Positions 1 to 8,083 of a stretch of DNA of 19,753 bases are shown in pieces. Location of the stretch: positions 1 to 19,753 of the forward strand of contig CAJXAU010000004.1 of NCBI GenBank assembly GCA_913050205.1. The letters are read 5' to 3'. The notes beneath the pieces were generated by a model, which made no database searches, was not told where the DNA came from, and was given only the letters and a program-made list of their open reading frames with translations. The position numbers and the translations under genes were made by a program. Each line of letters opens with the position of its first letter. Within the stretch, counting starts at the first letter, position 1. Origin of the DNA: an uncultured Verrucomicrobiota bacterium (lineage in GTDB: Bacteria > Verrucomicrobiota > Verrucomicrobiia > Limisphaerales > UBA1096).

Positions 1-71
1 CATTCTGGTTCTACGCCCGCACACCGTGGCTCGACCCGGCCAGAGGTGGCTGAGTTCGATCGTCGAAAACT
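1..71. other. Non-coding stretch downstream of the CotH protein gene
   Basis: I see no gene in these 71 bases. Read on the minus strand they follow the stop codon at 74-72. A small inverted repeat, TTCGA-CGA-TCGAA, lies near 53-65, but no U-run follows it, so I do not call a terminator. The first three bases (cat) would be an ATG on the minus strand and could start the next gene of the same operon, but no ribosome-binding sequence is evident and the frame leaves the window. Confidence 0.4.
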
Positions 72-3000
72 TCAGGGTTTTTTTCCTGGGGTGCCGCCTT
101 TTTCGGGGCTGGCTTGCCAGTTGGCAGGGTCGTTTGGGTTGGCCAGGGGATCGATGATTTGTAGTGAGTGGCCTTCGCCGGCGGCCGCGCTTGGCCAAGG
201 GGCCTTGTCGTTGTACTTGAGCGTCACCCGCGCTTGGCCAAGCGGATTCTCGAGCACCAGTTTTTCGCCGCCCTTGGCCAGGGTGCCATTGTACCTCCCG
301 TAAATCTTCAACCGGGGATAGCGATTGGCCAAGGCGTCGGGTTCGGTGGCGCTGGTCAACAGGATACGTTCGCCGGGGCCAAGCTTGGCCTGAAGGCGGA
401 AGAGAAAATCGATACCACTGATGCGGTGCCAACTCAGGTCAACCTCGGTTTCGCTGATGTTTTGCAGTTCAACAAACTCGTACTCACTTCCGCCGATGGG
501 ATGATACATCACCTCGGTGAACCGAACCGGGAACCCAAGCGGTTCGGGCGTGAAGGTGGCCTCGGTGAGGGCGCTCCATTTGCCGTCCAAAAGCGTGCGT
601 GCCTTGACGGTGGTATGGCGGTCGAACGCGATCGGATCGGTGTACGGCTTGGCGTTCGCCCCGCGTGGGTCGGTGCCATCGATGGTGTAGCGCACCTCAC
701 CGTCCGGCGTGGTGATGTTTAGTTTGAAATCCTTCGAAACCGTGCCGCCGTGTTGGCTGAAGCGGGGGGCGTTGGCCGAACGCTGCAGGTCGATGCTCGC
801 CATCTGCTCCATCACAATCGCCCGCCGGCGCGGAATCCAGACTTGGCCGATGTGGGGGCTCATGTCGGGCAGTACGTGTTGCATCTGCTCTGTCAGTTCG
901 CGATGCCGTTGCGCGATGTTCTCATCTGTCAACACACCACCGTTGAAGTAGTGCTTCTGCACGCGGTCGGCAAAGCGTAGACGAAACTCCGGGTTGGCGG
1001 CAAACGACTGAAAGATGCGGGCGATGTCGGCGCGGCTGGCGAGGGCACCACGGGTGAGGTTGTTGGAGGTTACCACGCGCCGATGCCGGCCCAGCATTTG
1101 TTTGCCGTCGGTGCCGAAGGAGCGCTCGGCGTCCCACAGGTAAAACCGCCACTTGGCTCCGGCACGGCGTTCGCGGCCGGCACGCCAGTTGTTGTACGGC
1201 CAGTCGTCCATATCGACGTAGACGCACAGCATGATGTAGTCGATGAAGTTATCGAGGTCGATCAGCGCTGCCGCCTTGTCGTAGTTCGGCTGGAGGGTGA
1301 GGTCGGCACCGATGGTGAGGCTCTTGAACCGCCGCCATTCAAGGTCGTCGCCCTCGCGGATTTCTCCGAACTGCGCGATGAGATCCCACTCGGTACCACC
1401 GCCGTGACGTGAACGTAGGAAGTTAATGTCCACCCGCTCGGTCGGATTGTAATAGGCCTGACTCTCGCCGTTGAGCAGCAGGTTTACGAAAACGCCCCGA
1501 CTGGAGGCGTGGCCGAGGTCTCGATACAATCGGCGGCATAGCTCGTCGCAGATGAACGGGTTGATCGAGTCATTCATGCCGGCGCGCAGCACGACGTGCT
1601 CAAACTCGTCCAGCGGCAGGTCGGGGAATAACTGATGATTCAACCGGCTCTCGCCGTAGCCACCGCGGAAGTACAGGCGAAACGAATACTTGCTCCACGG
1701 CACCGGGCCGTGCGGCGTGTGCCGACTCCGTATGTAGTCCCCACCCTGCAACCGTAGCCCGCTCTCGATCTGAAACCCATCCGCGCCGTCCGGAAAAAAC
1801 AGCTCTGCAGATGTCTGCCGCTCCCATGCAATCCCTCGCTTGTTCGTGTTGCGCGGCTCAATCTCAAGGATACCGGTTTCGCCCCAAAGATTTTTCCGGT
1901 CAGTAACCAGCGACATGATCGGCAGGGAGGTGATGGCATCGGAGTCGCCCAGTACGTAGGTGTGCGTTGCGGCTCTCGACGGCCACGAGCCACGACGAAA
2001 CGCCACGGCGCGAATGACGGTGGTCTTGGAGATCGGGATCGGTGACCGGTACAGCTTGCCGTTGTCCTGTGTCGGCAGCGAGTGATCAGTCGTGTAACGA
2101 ATCACCGCGCCAGCATCGCGGCTGCTCAACTCCAGCTCGAACGCCTCCGCGAAAAAGCTGCGCTTCCGGCTGAACTTCGGCCTGCGAAGGATTTCTTCAA
2201 AACTGCCCGCGCCGTTCTCAGCGCCGGGGGTCGGCCGGATGAAATACACAGGCTCGTCCGTGGCGGACAGCCCGTACGAGATGTTACCCCGCTGTTCCGG
2301 GTAACCGGTAATCTTGTCGACCGTTTTTCGCGGCAACTCGGGACTAAACAGCCCTACGTAGCCACCGGCTGAACTGAGCTTGAAATTTGTATGCAGCGGC
2401 TCACCGGCAACACGCCGGTTTTTACCCGAAGCGAATACCACCAAAAACTCACCCGCGTCCAACTCGACAGCAGGGAACACCCACCGGCCGGGGCGGCCTT
2501 TGTCATCCGTCAACGACCAGCCGCTAAGGTTGACCAGATTGCGCCCGGTATTCTGCAGCTCGATCCAGTCCACCGCCTGCCCATCCTCGTCCTTCAATCC
2601 GGATTGGTTGGTGGCCACGAATTCATTGATCACCACGCTGCCCGGCCAATGGTTCGGGTCCACCGTGTAGGACCAACCGCCACCCGTGAATGCGTTCGGT
2701 TTGGCCGCCCGATCGGTGATGCCGTGTGACCCAGACCAAGAGACCGTCACCTTGCCGCCCTTGATTTTCTTAAACTCCACCTCCCACGGGCCGGTGGAAA
2801 AACCGGTCACACCTTTCGGTGCCTCGCCGTTGATGCGGATGTCCTCCACACGGAGGTCGTTGACCGGTTCATCGAAAAACAGCCGCAGCCGTTTCAGTTC
2901 ACGCACCGTGGCACCGGGGGGCGGTAGGATTTCCGAGAGGGTTGGGGGGACATCATCGACCACCCGGTATCGCGCCAATTCTTTCGTACCCGGGACGAAC

Positions 3001-3812
3001 GGATTTGCCGGGCGACCAAAATCCTCGATACCGTGGTCGGCCTCCCACGTCAATGCGACCTCACCATAGTCGGCTTCCTCAAACTGAAACGACCACTCAG
3101 CACCCTCCCCATCGATCGCGATGGACGGTTCGCCGTTCAGCCGCAGCTCACTCCCGTCGATGCCGCGCACCGGCTCGCTGAACTGCAACGTGACCCGGTT
3201 GAGCTGATCGAGCTGACCCGGTTTGGGCGAGAAGCCCACAAGCCTTGGGGGCTCAGCGTCCTTGAGGATGCCAACCAACTCGACATCGATCAAAAAGTCG
3301 CTGCTCGTCAGGCTAAGGTTGAACCCCTGAACGGCAATGGTGTTGATCCCGTTTTTCAAAAACGAACCGGGATCGCTGATCTCGAATGCCTCAAACCGGC
3401 CGGACTCGTGTGTACCAGAGGCCAGTTGCGAGGCCGCACCGCGCGGTGGATTTGCCCCGGTCACCAGTTTGCCATTGATCCAGACGAGAAACCCGTCGTC
3501 GAAGTTGGCCAATAGATCGAGCACACTGTATTGGCTGACATTTTGTGCCTCGAACGTCCGGCGCAGATAGAGGGTGGAGTAACGGCGCGGCATGTCGTCC
3601 AGCACTGTGCCGCCCTGCCCGTCGCCGTAACGAAACGGCGCGGGGCCGCTTGGCCAAGTGCTGTCGGCAAAGTCTGCCGCCCGCCAGTCGCCGGGCGTCT
3701 GGGAGCCCTTGAGGTAGCGCCAGTCCGAGCCTCTCTCGAGCAGCACCTCCGCTTGGCCAAGCGCTTGGCCAAGCAGGAGCATCGCCACCAACAGGAAAAT
3801 ACGAATCCTCAT
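72..3812 (-). CDS. Secreted multidomain CotH-kinase / lamin-tail-domain protein
   Basis: This is a 1246-residue exported protein. Seen in order: a signal peptide (1-21) ending LGQALGQA; a jelly-roll-like region (about 25-185); two SbsA/Ig-like repeats (about 187-285 and 288-385, with the paired phrases 'LQFSEPV' and 'LFFDEPV'); a lamin-tail domain (391-535, 'VVINEFVATN' and 'DWIELQN'); a chitobiase-C-like beta domain (545-620); a CotH region (about 630-950) with 'DMDDWPYNNW' (867-876) and 'FYLWDAERSFG' (890-900); a second chitobiase-C-like domain (1013-1088); and a second lamin-tail domain (1094-1226). CotH proteins are atypical secreted protein kinases, and the Asp/Asn residues in the two CotH phrases fit the conserved active-site pattern. 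Lamin-tail and chitobiase-like modules are usually adhesive, so a cell-surface or extracellular structural role is inferred. There is no sortase or PEP-CTERM anchor. The ATG lies 4 bp past the stop of the upstream gene, implying translational coupling. Seven exact copies of the TTGGCCAA palindrome lie inside it. Confidence 0.88.
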   Translation of the reverse strand: MRIRIFLLVAMLLLGQALGQAEVLLERGSDWRYLKGSQTPGDWRAADFADSTWPSGPAPFRYGDGQGGTVLDDMPRRYSTLYLRRTFEAQNVSQYSVLDLLANFDDGFLVWINGKLVTGANPPRGAASQLASGTHESGRFEAFEISDPGSFLKNGINTIAVQGFNLSLTSSDFLIDVELVGILKDAEPPRLVGFSPKPGQLDQLNRVTLQFSEPVRGIDGSELRLNGEPSIAIDGEGAEWSFQFEEADYGEVALTWEADHGIEDFGRPANPFVPGTKELARYRVVDDVPPTLSEILPPPGATVRELKRLRLFFDEPVNDLRVEDIRINGEAPKGVTGFSTGPWEVEFKKIKGGKVTVSWSGSHGITDRAAKPNAFTGGGWSYTVDPNHWPGSVVINEFVATNQSGLKDEDGQAVDWIELQNTGRNLVNLSGWSLTDDKGRPGRWVFPAVELDAGEFLVVFASGKNRRVAGEPLHTNFKLSSAGGYVGLFSPELPRKTVDKITGYPEQRGNISYGLSATDEPVYFIRPTPGAENGAGSFEEILRRPKFSRKRSFFAEAFELELSSRDAGAVIRYTTDHSLPTQDNGKLYRSPIPISKTTVIRAVAFRRGSWPSRAATHTYVLGDSDAITSLPIMSLVTDRKNLWGETGILEIEPRNTNKRGIAWERQTSAELFFPDGADGFQIESGLRLQGGDYIRSRHTPHGPVPWSKYSFRLYFRGGYGESRLNHQLFPDLPLDEFEHVVLRAGMNDSINPFICDELCRRLYRDLGHASSRGVFVNLLLNGESQAYYNPTERVDINFLRSRHGGGTEWDLIAQFGEIREGDDLEWRRFKSLTIGADLTLQPNYDKAAALIDLDNFIDYIMLCVYVDMDDWPYNNWRAGRERRAGAKWRFYLWDAERSFGTDGKQMLGRHRRVVTSNNLTRGALASRADIARIFQSFAANPEFRLRFADRVQKHYFNGGVLTDENIAQRHRELTEQMQHVLPDMSPHIGQVWIPRRRAIVMEQMASIDLQRSANAPRFSQHGGTVSKDFKLNITTPDGEVRYTIDGTDPRGANAKPYTDPIAFDRHTTVKARTLLDGKWSALTEATFTPEPLGFPVRFTEVMYHPIGGSEYEFVELQNISETEVDLSWHRISGIDFLFRLQAKLGPGERILLTSATEPDALANRYPRLKIYGRYNGTLAKGGEKLVLENPLGQARVTLKYNDKAPWPSAAAGEGHSLQIIDPLANPNDPANWQASPEKGGTPGKKP
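190..199. repeat. Iterated palindrome copy, 10 bp
   Basis: CTTGGCCAAG, read in the CotH-protein gene as W1206-P-S. Confidence 0.8.
231..244. repeat. Iterated palindrome copy, full 14 bp
   Basis: CGCTTGGCCAAGCG, read in the CotH-protein gene as L1191-G-Q-A. Confidence 0.85.
325..332. repeat. Iterated palindrome copy, 8-bp core
   Basis: TTGGCCAA, read as L1161-A-N in the CotH-protein gene. As a core-only match it may be chance. Confidence 0.55.
3505..3512. repeat. Iterated palindrome copy, 8-bp core
   Basis: TTGGCCAA, read as L101-A-N in the CotH-protein gene. It lies in a well-formed jelly-roll phrase ('LLANFDDGFLVWING'), so it may be natural coding sequence rather than an inserted copy. 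Confidence 0.4.
3649..3658. repeat. Iterated palindrome copy, 10 bp
   Basis: CTTGGCCAAG, read as W53-P-S in the CotH-protein gene. Confidence 0.8.
3750..3774. repeat. Tandem pair of iterated palindromes
   Basis: A 14-bp copy (3750-3763) and a 12-bp copy (3763-3774) abut with a 12-bp period. The junction forms the alternative palindrome CCAAGCGCTTGG at 3757-3768. The pair encodes LGQALGQA (residues 14-21), the end of the CotH protein's signal peptide. Confidence 0.9.
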
Positions 3813-3816
3813 CGTC

Positions 3817-6800
3817 TTACGGCAACGTCATGATCCAGGCGGTCAAGTCGGCCACATCCTTGTCGCTGAGCGTGTAGACAAAACTCGATGGCATGCCGGA
3901 GTTCTTGGCGTCATCCCGTTTGATAATGTCCGCCGCACGGACGACGACCTGCTCGCCGGTGGGCAGGTAAATTTTCACCGTCTCGGCTGTTTCCTCCTGA
4001 ATCATGCCGAACAGCTTGCGGCCGTCCTTCATCGCGAGACTGGTCTGCTGGAAGCCTTCCACGATGTATTCGTCCGGGACGAGAATGGAACGGATGACGT
4101 ACTCGACATCGCGCCGGGTACGGATGCCGTTCAGATCCGGGCCAAGCGTGATCCCCTGCCCGGCCGCCTTGTGGCAGGCGAAACAGGTGCCGCGGCCGAA
4201 AAATATTTCGCGGCCGTGTGCTGGGTCGGCCTTGTCCAAAGCCTTGACCGAAGCGGCGATTGTAGCCTTCTTCAGTCCTGCCTTGGTGAGATAGACCTGA
4301 TACATGGCCGCTTTTTGATCGCCCCCCGCATTGTTGCCGCCAAGCGTCACACGCCCCGCGGGTACCGAGCGTTGGTAGACATCGAAGCGGTTGCCCTTGC
4401 TGGTGGTCACCGCACCGTCAACCTTGGTGTAACCGCCCTTTACCCAAACCGGCGGCGCGGCCTTGGCGTCATAGGCTACGTACAAATTGGCCGGCAGGTT
4501 GATTTCGAAACTCAAAAACTCATCCCCCCCGACACCGGCATCCTTCGGGTGGGTGCGGACCAGTGTCGCCCCGGCGATGCTCTCCGGGAGTTCAGTGATC
4601 GTCTCGCCGGAACCGTCGGCGTAGGCGAGAACACCGCGTTGCAGTCCGTCGTCGACCGCATCGTAGCGATTGCCCGAACCCTTTGCGCTGAGCTTGCGGA
4701 CGAACAATCGGTCGGCCCACTCGGAATCGGTAATGCGATGCAGGGCCAGTGTCTCCACCTTGGAGACCTGCCGCCCACCGGCAAACGCAGCCGCTCTGAT
4801 CACCGTATCTTTTTCGACGATCAACTCGTCGGTGTACTTGCCCGCCTCGCCGTCAGCCTTGGGCGTGGAACCGTCGGTCGTGAAGTACACGCTGTAGTCG
4901 CCGCTCGCCTTCATGCTGACACGAGTCTGTTCGCGGAAATTTCTCTCAAGCGCAGTCAACGACACGGAGGCCTTTCGGGCACCGGTTTTTTGCAACCAAT
5001 CGTTGGCGATGGAGCTGACGCGGAGATCGGCATCGTCCTGAAGGGCAAAGATTTCCTCCGGGGTGGCCCGCCGTTCTTCCATCAAGCTGAGTGCGGCCAT
5101 CAAACGGATGCCGGCACGCTCATCATCCACCAGCGAACGGCGTTCCTCGAGAGACACCTGACGGCGCATCACCTGCCATGCGCTGTAGAACGTCAACCGA
5201 TCTGTCTCGTCGGCAAGCGCCTGCAGGATGGCATCATTGTTGCCTGACCAACCGATCTGGCCAAGCGATTGCACGGCGGCCAAGCGCACCCGCGGCTCCT
5301 TGTCGTCAAGCAACAGGATGAGCGCCGGGATCGAGTCCTTGGCCATATTCTCACCAAGAATGCGCGTGGCCTGAATGCGGAGGTTTAAGTCGGCACGGCG
5401 GTTGGCCAAGGCGTAGTCGGTGATGGTCTTGCTGTTGCCACTGCGGCCGTCAATGTGGCCAAGCGCCCAGACGCTCCATGTGGATTGCGCCTCAGAAAGT
5501 TTGCCGGAATCGATCGCGTCAATGAGTGGCTTGCGCACGGCAGCTCCGCGGCGGATTAGTTCGTCCTGCGCGTTAACCCGCCACACCTGGAGCTGGTGAC
5601 CGATGTCCTCGATCAATTCATTAAACGTCCACTCGGCCAAGGTCTTTTTGCGCTTGGCCGTGTCCCAAGTTTTCCGATCGACGAGCGAGTTTTCCTTGTG
5701 GCGCAGACGAAATACGCGGCCCTGATATTTGGCATTTTCCTCCGGGGTCCACTTACTGGCCGGGACATACTCTGTGCCGTAGACGGACCCCCACCCAGCC
5801 ATGTACACCGCACCGTCCGGCCCGACCTCGATGTCCGTTGGCCGAAACAATGAGCGGCCCTTCGCCCCCTTGTAGCCAAGGTCGCCACCCTGGGTGGCAC
5901 CGCCATCGACCAGCTTGCGCTTGGTCTCGGCCGGCACCTGCAGGGAGCCGTCCCACATCGGATTGTAAAGAAAGATGCAGTTATTGGTCCAATCCGCAAT
6001 CAGGTAACGGCCGCGATACTTCTCTGGAAAATGGGTGGAATCGTAGAACACAACGCCGGTACCGGAACCGCTCACACTTGGAAAAAGATCCGATGCCGGC
6101 GCAACGGCGATGTGCTTGCCCATCCAGTCAAACACCCACGGATGCCGCATGGTGTAGTGCCCGTGCTGCACCGGCATGAAGATGCGCTCGCCCGGCCGCC
6201 CAGGGTCGTTGTCCGTGCCCAACCAGTTGAAGCCGCTATCCATGCAGATATCCCACGGGTTGCGCATACCGCGGGCAAACAACTCGAGGTCGTGTCCGCC
6301 GAGCCGACACCGAAAAATGCCACCCTCAGTCTCGCGCTTGTTCATAGGGTGATAACTCTTCGGATACGTCTCACGCGTGTAAACCTTGGTAAGTGGATAC
6401 TTCGTTTGGTCGTTCGACTTGTTGCCCTGCAACTGACGCACCGGTAACGGCGCGTGATCCTTCACCCACGTGTTACCCATACTCATGTACAGCCAGCCGT
6501 CCGGTCCCCAGTTGAGGCCGTGCAGGCCATGGCGCAGATTGTTCAACCCGGTGAAAATAACCTGATACTCGTCGGCCACATCGTCGCCATCCGTGTCGCG
6601 CAGAACGGTCAACTCCGGCGAGTTGGCCACCCACAACTCGTCGTTGCGCCACGCCATGGCCTGTACCGAGTTCAGCCCGTCGGCAAACGTCTTCACCGTC
6701 TCCGCCTTGCCATCGCCGTCCTTGTCGATGAGAATCTTAATGTAGTCCGTCGGCGAATCCGGCCGGGGATGCCGGTACTGCGGTCCTGCCCCGACATAAA

Positions 6801-6987
6801 GTCGGCCGTGCTTGTCGAAACACAACGCCGACGGGTTGATGATGTGCGGCTCCTTCACGAAGAAACCAATCTCGAAACCTTCCTCGACATCCGGCAGTGC
6901 CTCCGTATCGACCTCGGCCTGCATAGCCGTACCGCTAAACATCGCCAGCACACAGCCGGCGGCAATCATTCTGAGTTCTTTTCTCAT
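3817..6987 (-). CDS. PVC-type membrane-bound dehydrogenase-like protein with HEAT repeats and C-terminal cytochrome c
   Basis: This 1056-residue exported protein has a signal peptide (about 1-24, cleavage near MQA-EV). Residues 35-430 form the beta-propeller typical of the Planctomycetes/Verrucomicrobia 'putative membrane-bound dehydrogenase' family (TIGR02604-like), with phrases such as 'GLHGLNWGPDGWLYMSMG' and 'GMRNPWD'. Two Ca-binding-like loops occur at 88-97 (DKDGDGKAET) and 131-141 (DTDGDDVADEY). HEAT-like repeats follow (about 530-665), then a chitobiase-C-like beta domain (about 680-750) and an NPCBM-like region (about 752-905). The C-terminal c-type haem domain (about 920-1056, TIGR02603-like) has CFACH at 935-939 and a likely axial Met at 1032 in 'GMPSS'. 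Periplasmic oxidation of a sugar or similar substrate, with electrons passed through the haem, is the usual inference; the substrate is unknown. It lies 24 bp after the cupin gene and 4 bp before the CotH gene, so the three probably share a transcript. Confidence 0.9.
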   Translation of the reverse strand: MRKELRMIAAGCVLAMFSGTAMQAEVDTEALPDVEEGFEIGFFVKEPHIINPSALCFDKHGRLYVGAGPQYRHPRPDSPTDYIKILIDKDGDGKAETVKTFADGLNSVQAMAWRNDELWVANSPELTVLRDTDGDDVADEYQVIFTGLNNLRHGLHGLNWGPDGWLYMSMGNTWVKDHAPLPVRQLQGNKSNDQTKYPLTKVYTRETYPKSYHPMNKRETEGGIFRCRLGGHDLELFARGMRNPWDICMDSGFNWLGTDNDPGRPGERIFMPVQHGHYTMRHPWVFDWMGKHIAVAPASDLFPSVSGSGTGVVFYDSTHFPEKYRGRYLIADWTNNCIFLYNPMWDGSLQVPAETKRKLVDGGATQGGDLGYKGAKGRSLFRPTDIEVGPDGAVYMAGWGSVYGTEYVPASKWTPEENAKYQGRVFRLRHKENSLVDRKTWDTAKRKKTLAEWTFNELIEDIGHQLQVWRVNAQDELIRRGAAVRKPLIDAIDSGKLSEAQSTWSVWALGHIDGRSGNSKTITDYALANRRADLNLRIQATRILGENMAKDSIPALILLLDDKEPRVRLAAVQSLGQIGWSGNNDAILQALADETDRLTFYSAWQVMRRQVSLEERRSLVDDERAGIRLMAALSLMEERRATPEEIFALQDDADLRVSSIANDWLQKTGARKASVSLTALERNFREQTRVSMKASGDYSVYFTTDGSTPKADGEAGKYTDELIVEKDTVIRAAAFAGGRQVSKVETLALHRITDSEWADRLFVRKLSAKGSGNRYDAVDDGLQRGVLAYADGSGETITELPESIAGATLVRTHPKDAGVGGDEFLSFEINLPANLYVAYDAKAAPPVWVKGGYTKVDGAVTTSKGNRFDVYQRSVPAGRVTLGGNNAGGDQKAAMYQVYLTKAGLKKATIAASVKALDKADPAHGREIFFGRGTCFACHKAAGQGITLGPDLNGIRTRRDVEYVIRSILVPDEYIVEGFQQTSLAMKDGRKLFGMIQEETAETVKIYLPTGEQVVVRAADIIKRDDAKNSGMPSSFVYTLSDKDVADLTAWIMTLP
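5402..5409. repeat. Iterated palindrome copy, 8-bp core
   Basis: TTGGCCAA, read as L527-A-N in the dehydrogenase/cytochrome gene. Near copies with one or two changes occur at about 5258-5266 and 5457-5465 in the same HEAT-like region. Confidence 0.55.
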
Positions 6988-7011
6988 GTTAAAATCTTTT
7001 CGGGGACTTGA

Positions 7012-7380
7012 CTAAACATAGTACACATCCGAGTCGTCAATGTCCGGTATGCCGACAACCAGCACCCGCATTTTACCGACCGCCCCGTGCACCACCCCGG
7101 GCGGGATGTGCACCATGCTACCCTTGCGCACCTCGCGCTCCTCCCCGTCGAGCATCACCGATCCTTCCCCGTCCAGTACGTAGTAAAGCTCGGTGGCGAT
7201 CTTGTGATAGTGCGGCTTGGCCCCATCGATATCCACCGCGTGCGCCCAGGCAGCGACCTGCTCGTCCCCTTTACTGATCAGCCGGTATCGGTGCCCGCAG
7301 GCGCTTCGTTCCCGGGCGGCATCCGATTCATGCCGGAGGATGAGGTTGGAAACGGGTGATGGATTCGTGGGGTCAGACAT
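7012..7380 (-). CDS. Small single-domain cupin protein
   Basis: The product is 122 residues when started at the ATG at 7380. A longer frame could begin at a TTG at 7401, but its seven extra residues are unlike a cupin and I see no ribosome-binding site that favours it. Cupin motif 1 is clear: G53, H57-x-H59, E64 and G71. In motif 2, 'PPGVVH' supplies H98, while the usual following Asn is replaced by Gly102. Three His and one Glu form the typical metal site. Small cupins of this type are sugar isomerases, dioxygenase-like enzymes or ligand sensors, and the sequence alone does not separate these. No signal peptide is seen, so the product should be cytoplasmic. It is followed after 24 bp by the dehydrogenase/cytochrome gene, which suggests a role in the same carbohydrate-related pathway. 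Confidence 0.82.
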   Translation of the reverse strand: MSDPTNPSPVSNLILRHESDAARERSACGHRYRLISKGDEQVAAWAHAVDIDGAKPHYHKIATELYYVLDGEGSVMLDGEEREVRKGSMVHIPPGVVHGAVGKMRVLVVGIPDIDDSDVYYV

Positions 7381-7437
7381 TTCGCAAAAAGGACGGCCCA
7401 AAGAACGCCGTCACGCCGCGCTTTTGACAAGCCAAAA

Positions 7438-7456
7438 CCAAGCGCTTGGCCAAGCG
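7438..7456. repeat. Intergenic iterated palindrome, overlapping both phases
   Basis: CCAAGCGCTTGG (7438-7449) overlaps CGCTTGGCCAAGCG (7443-7456) in the 96-bp gap between the RodZ-like and cupin genes. Because it is outside genes, protein constraint does not explain it. On the minus strand TTTT follows three bases later, so a weak terminator role is possible but not shown. Confidence 0.8.
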
Positions 7457-7476
7457 ATAAACGGGGGTGAAACTAG

Positions 7477-8019
7477 TCAGCCACCGGGGGTGTTGGTGGA
7501 CGGGGGCTTGACCGGTGCAGACGGGATCTGCAGCTCAAGACTCAGTACGTTGGTGCGAACCGGTGTGTATTGCGTTTCCGGCAGCGCGTTGATCCAGTCG
7601 CCACGACGGAGTTCCTCCTTCTGGGCCTGCGTGGTGTTGACCACCAGCAGGACGATCGCCGCGATGCTGACCAGCACGATCAATGGTAGCCAGACGCTCC
7701 AGTTGAGCCGGGATAGAAACAGCGTCAGGCCATCGACAAAGCCCCGTTTCCCAGGAAGCGCCGGATCCGTACTCAGGGTCTCCGTGCCACCCAGTTCCTG
7801 ATTGAGCTGCACGACAAGCGCGTTCGTATCGAGCTTGAGTATCCGGCAATATGAGCGAACAAACCCTCGAACAAAGATGGGAGCGTCAAACTTGTCAAAG
7901 TCGCCCGCCTCAAGGGCCGTCACATGATCGACGCGAATCTTTAATTCACTGCCGATGTCTTCGAGGGACTTGCCCTGCGCTTCGCGGGCACTCCTCAATT
8001 GCTCTCCAACGGATGGCAT
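7477..8019 (-). CDS. Short RodZ-like HTH membrane protein
   Basis: The 180-residue protein begins with an HTH_25/RodZ-type cytoplasmic helix-turn-helix (about 6-65: 'GEQLRSAREAQGKSLEDIG', 'LKIRVDHVTALEAGDFDKF', 'FVRGFVRSYCRILKLD'). A linker and one membrane segment follow (about 109-128, 'VWLPLIVLVSIAAIVLLVV'), then a short Pro/Thr-rich tail of about 50 residues. RodZ links the MreB cytoskeleton to the cell-wall elongation machinery. This protein lacks the large periplasmic beta domain of Escherichia coli RodZ, as do many short homologues. The gene lies 64 bp after the PQQ-propeller gene and 96 bp before the cupin gene. No strong Shine-Dalgarno is visible, and a small inverted repeat occupies the leader just before the ATG. 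A membrane-anchored transcription regulator is the main alternative. Confidence 0.8.
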   Translation of the reverse strand: MPSVGEQLRSAREAQGKSLEDIGSELKIRVDHVTALEAGDFDKFDAPIFVRGFVRSYCRILKLDTNALVVQLNQELGGTETLSTDPALPGKRGFVDGLTLFLSRLNWSVWLPLIVLVSIAAIVLLVVNTTQAQKEELRRGDWINALPETQYTPVRTNVLSLELQIPSAPVKPPSTNTPGG

Positions 8020-8024
8020 CCGAA

Positions 8025-8038
8025 CCCGTTCTAACGGG
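8025..8038 (-). promoter_or_regulatory. Small inverted repeat in the leader of the RodZ-like gene
   Basis: CCCGTT and AACGGG face each other across two bases and end 5 bp before the ATG at 8019. Folded as RNA this gives a stem of about five G/C-rich pairs with a four-base loop, covering the place where a Shine-Dalgarno would be. It could restrain translation, but a 14-base inverted repeat can also arise by chance. Confidence 0.25.
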
Positions 8039-8083
8039 AAACGGCCGGCCAGACAATCCCCGAGGCGGTTTTTTCACCTGGGC

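Noticed and set aside
72..90. T-run near 77-83 as a plus-strand terminator
   Set aside because: These bases are the final Lys/Pro codons of the CotH protein on the other strand, and no stem precedes them.
4171..5247. Open frame of 358 codons on the plus strand
   Set aside because: It lies wholly antisense to the dehydrogenase/cytochrome gene, whose protein has clear family motifs, and its product is Arg/Leu/Gly-rich with no recognisable domain. Long antisense frames are expected in GC-rich genes.
7381..7401. TTG start extending the cupin by seven residues
   Set aside because: No ribosome-binding sequence favours it and the extra residues do not resemble the family; the ATG at 7380 is preferred.
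8060..8076. GC-rich sequence followed by six T as a plus-strand terminator
   Set aside because: The possible stem (CCG/CGG) is only three base pairs and there is no plus-strand gene to terminate.
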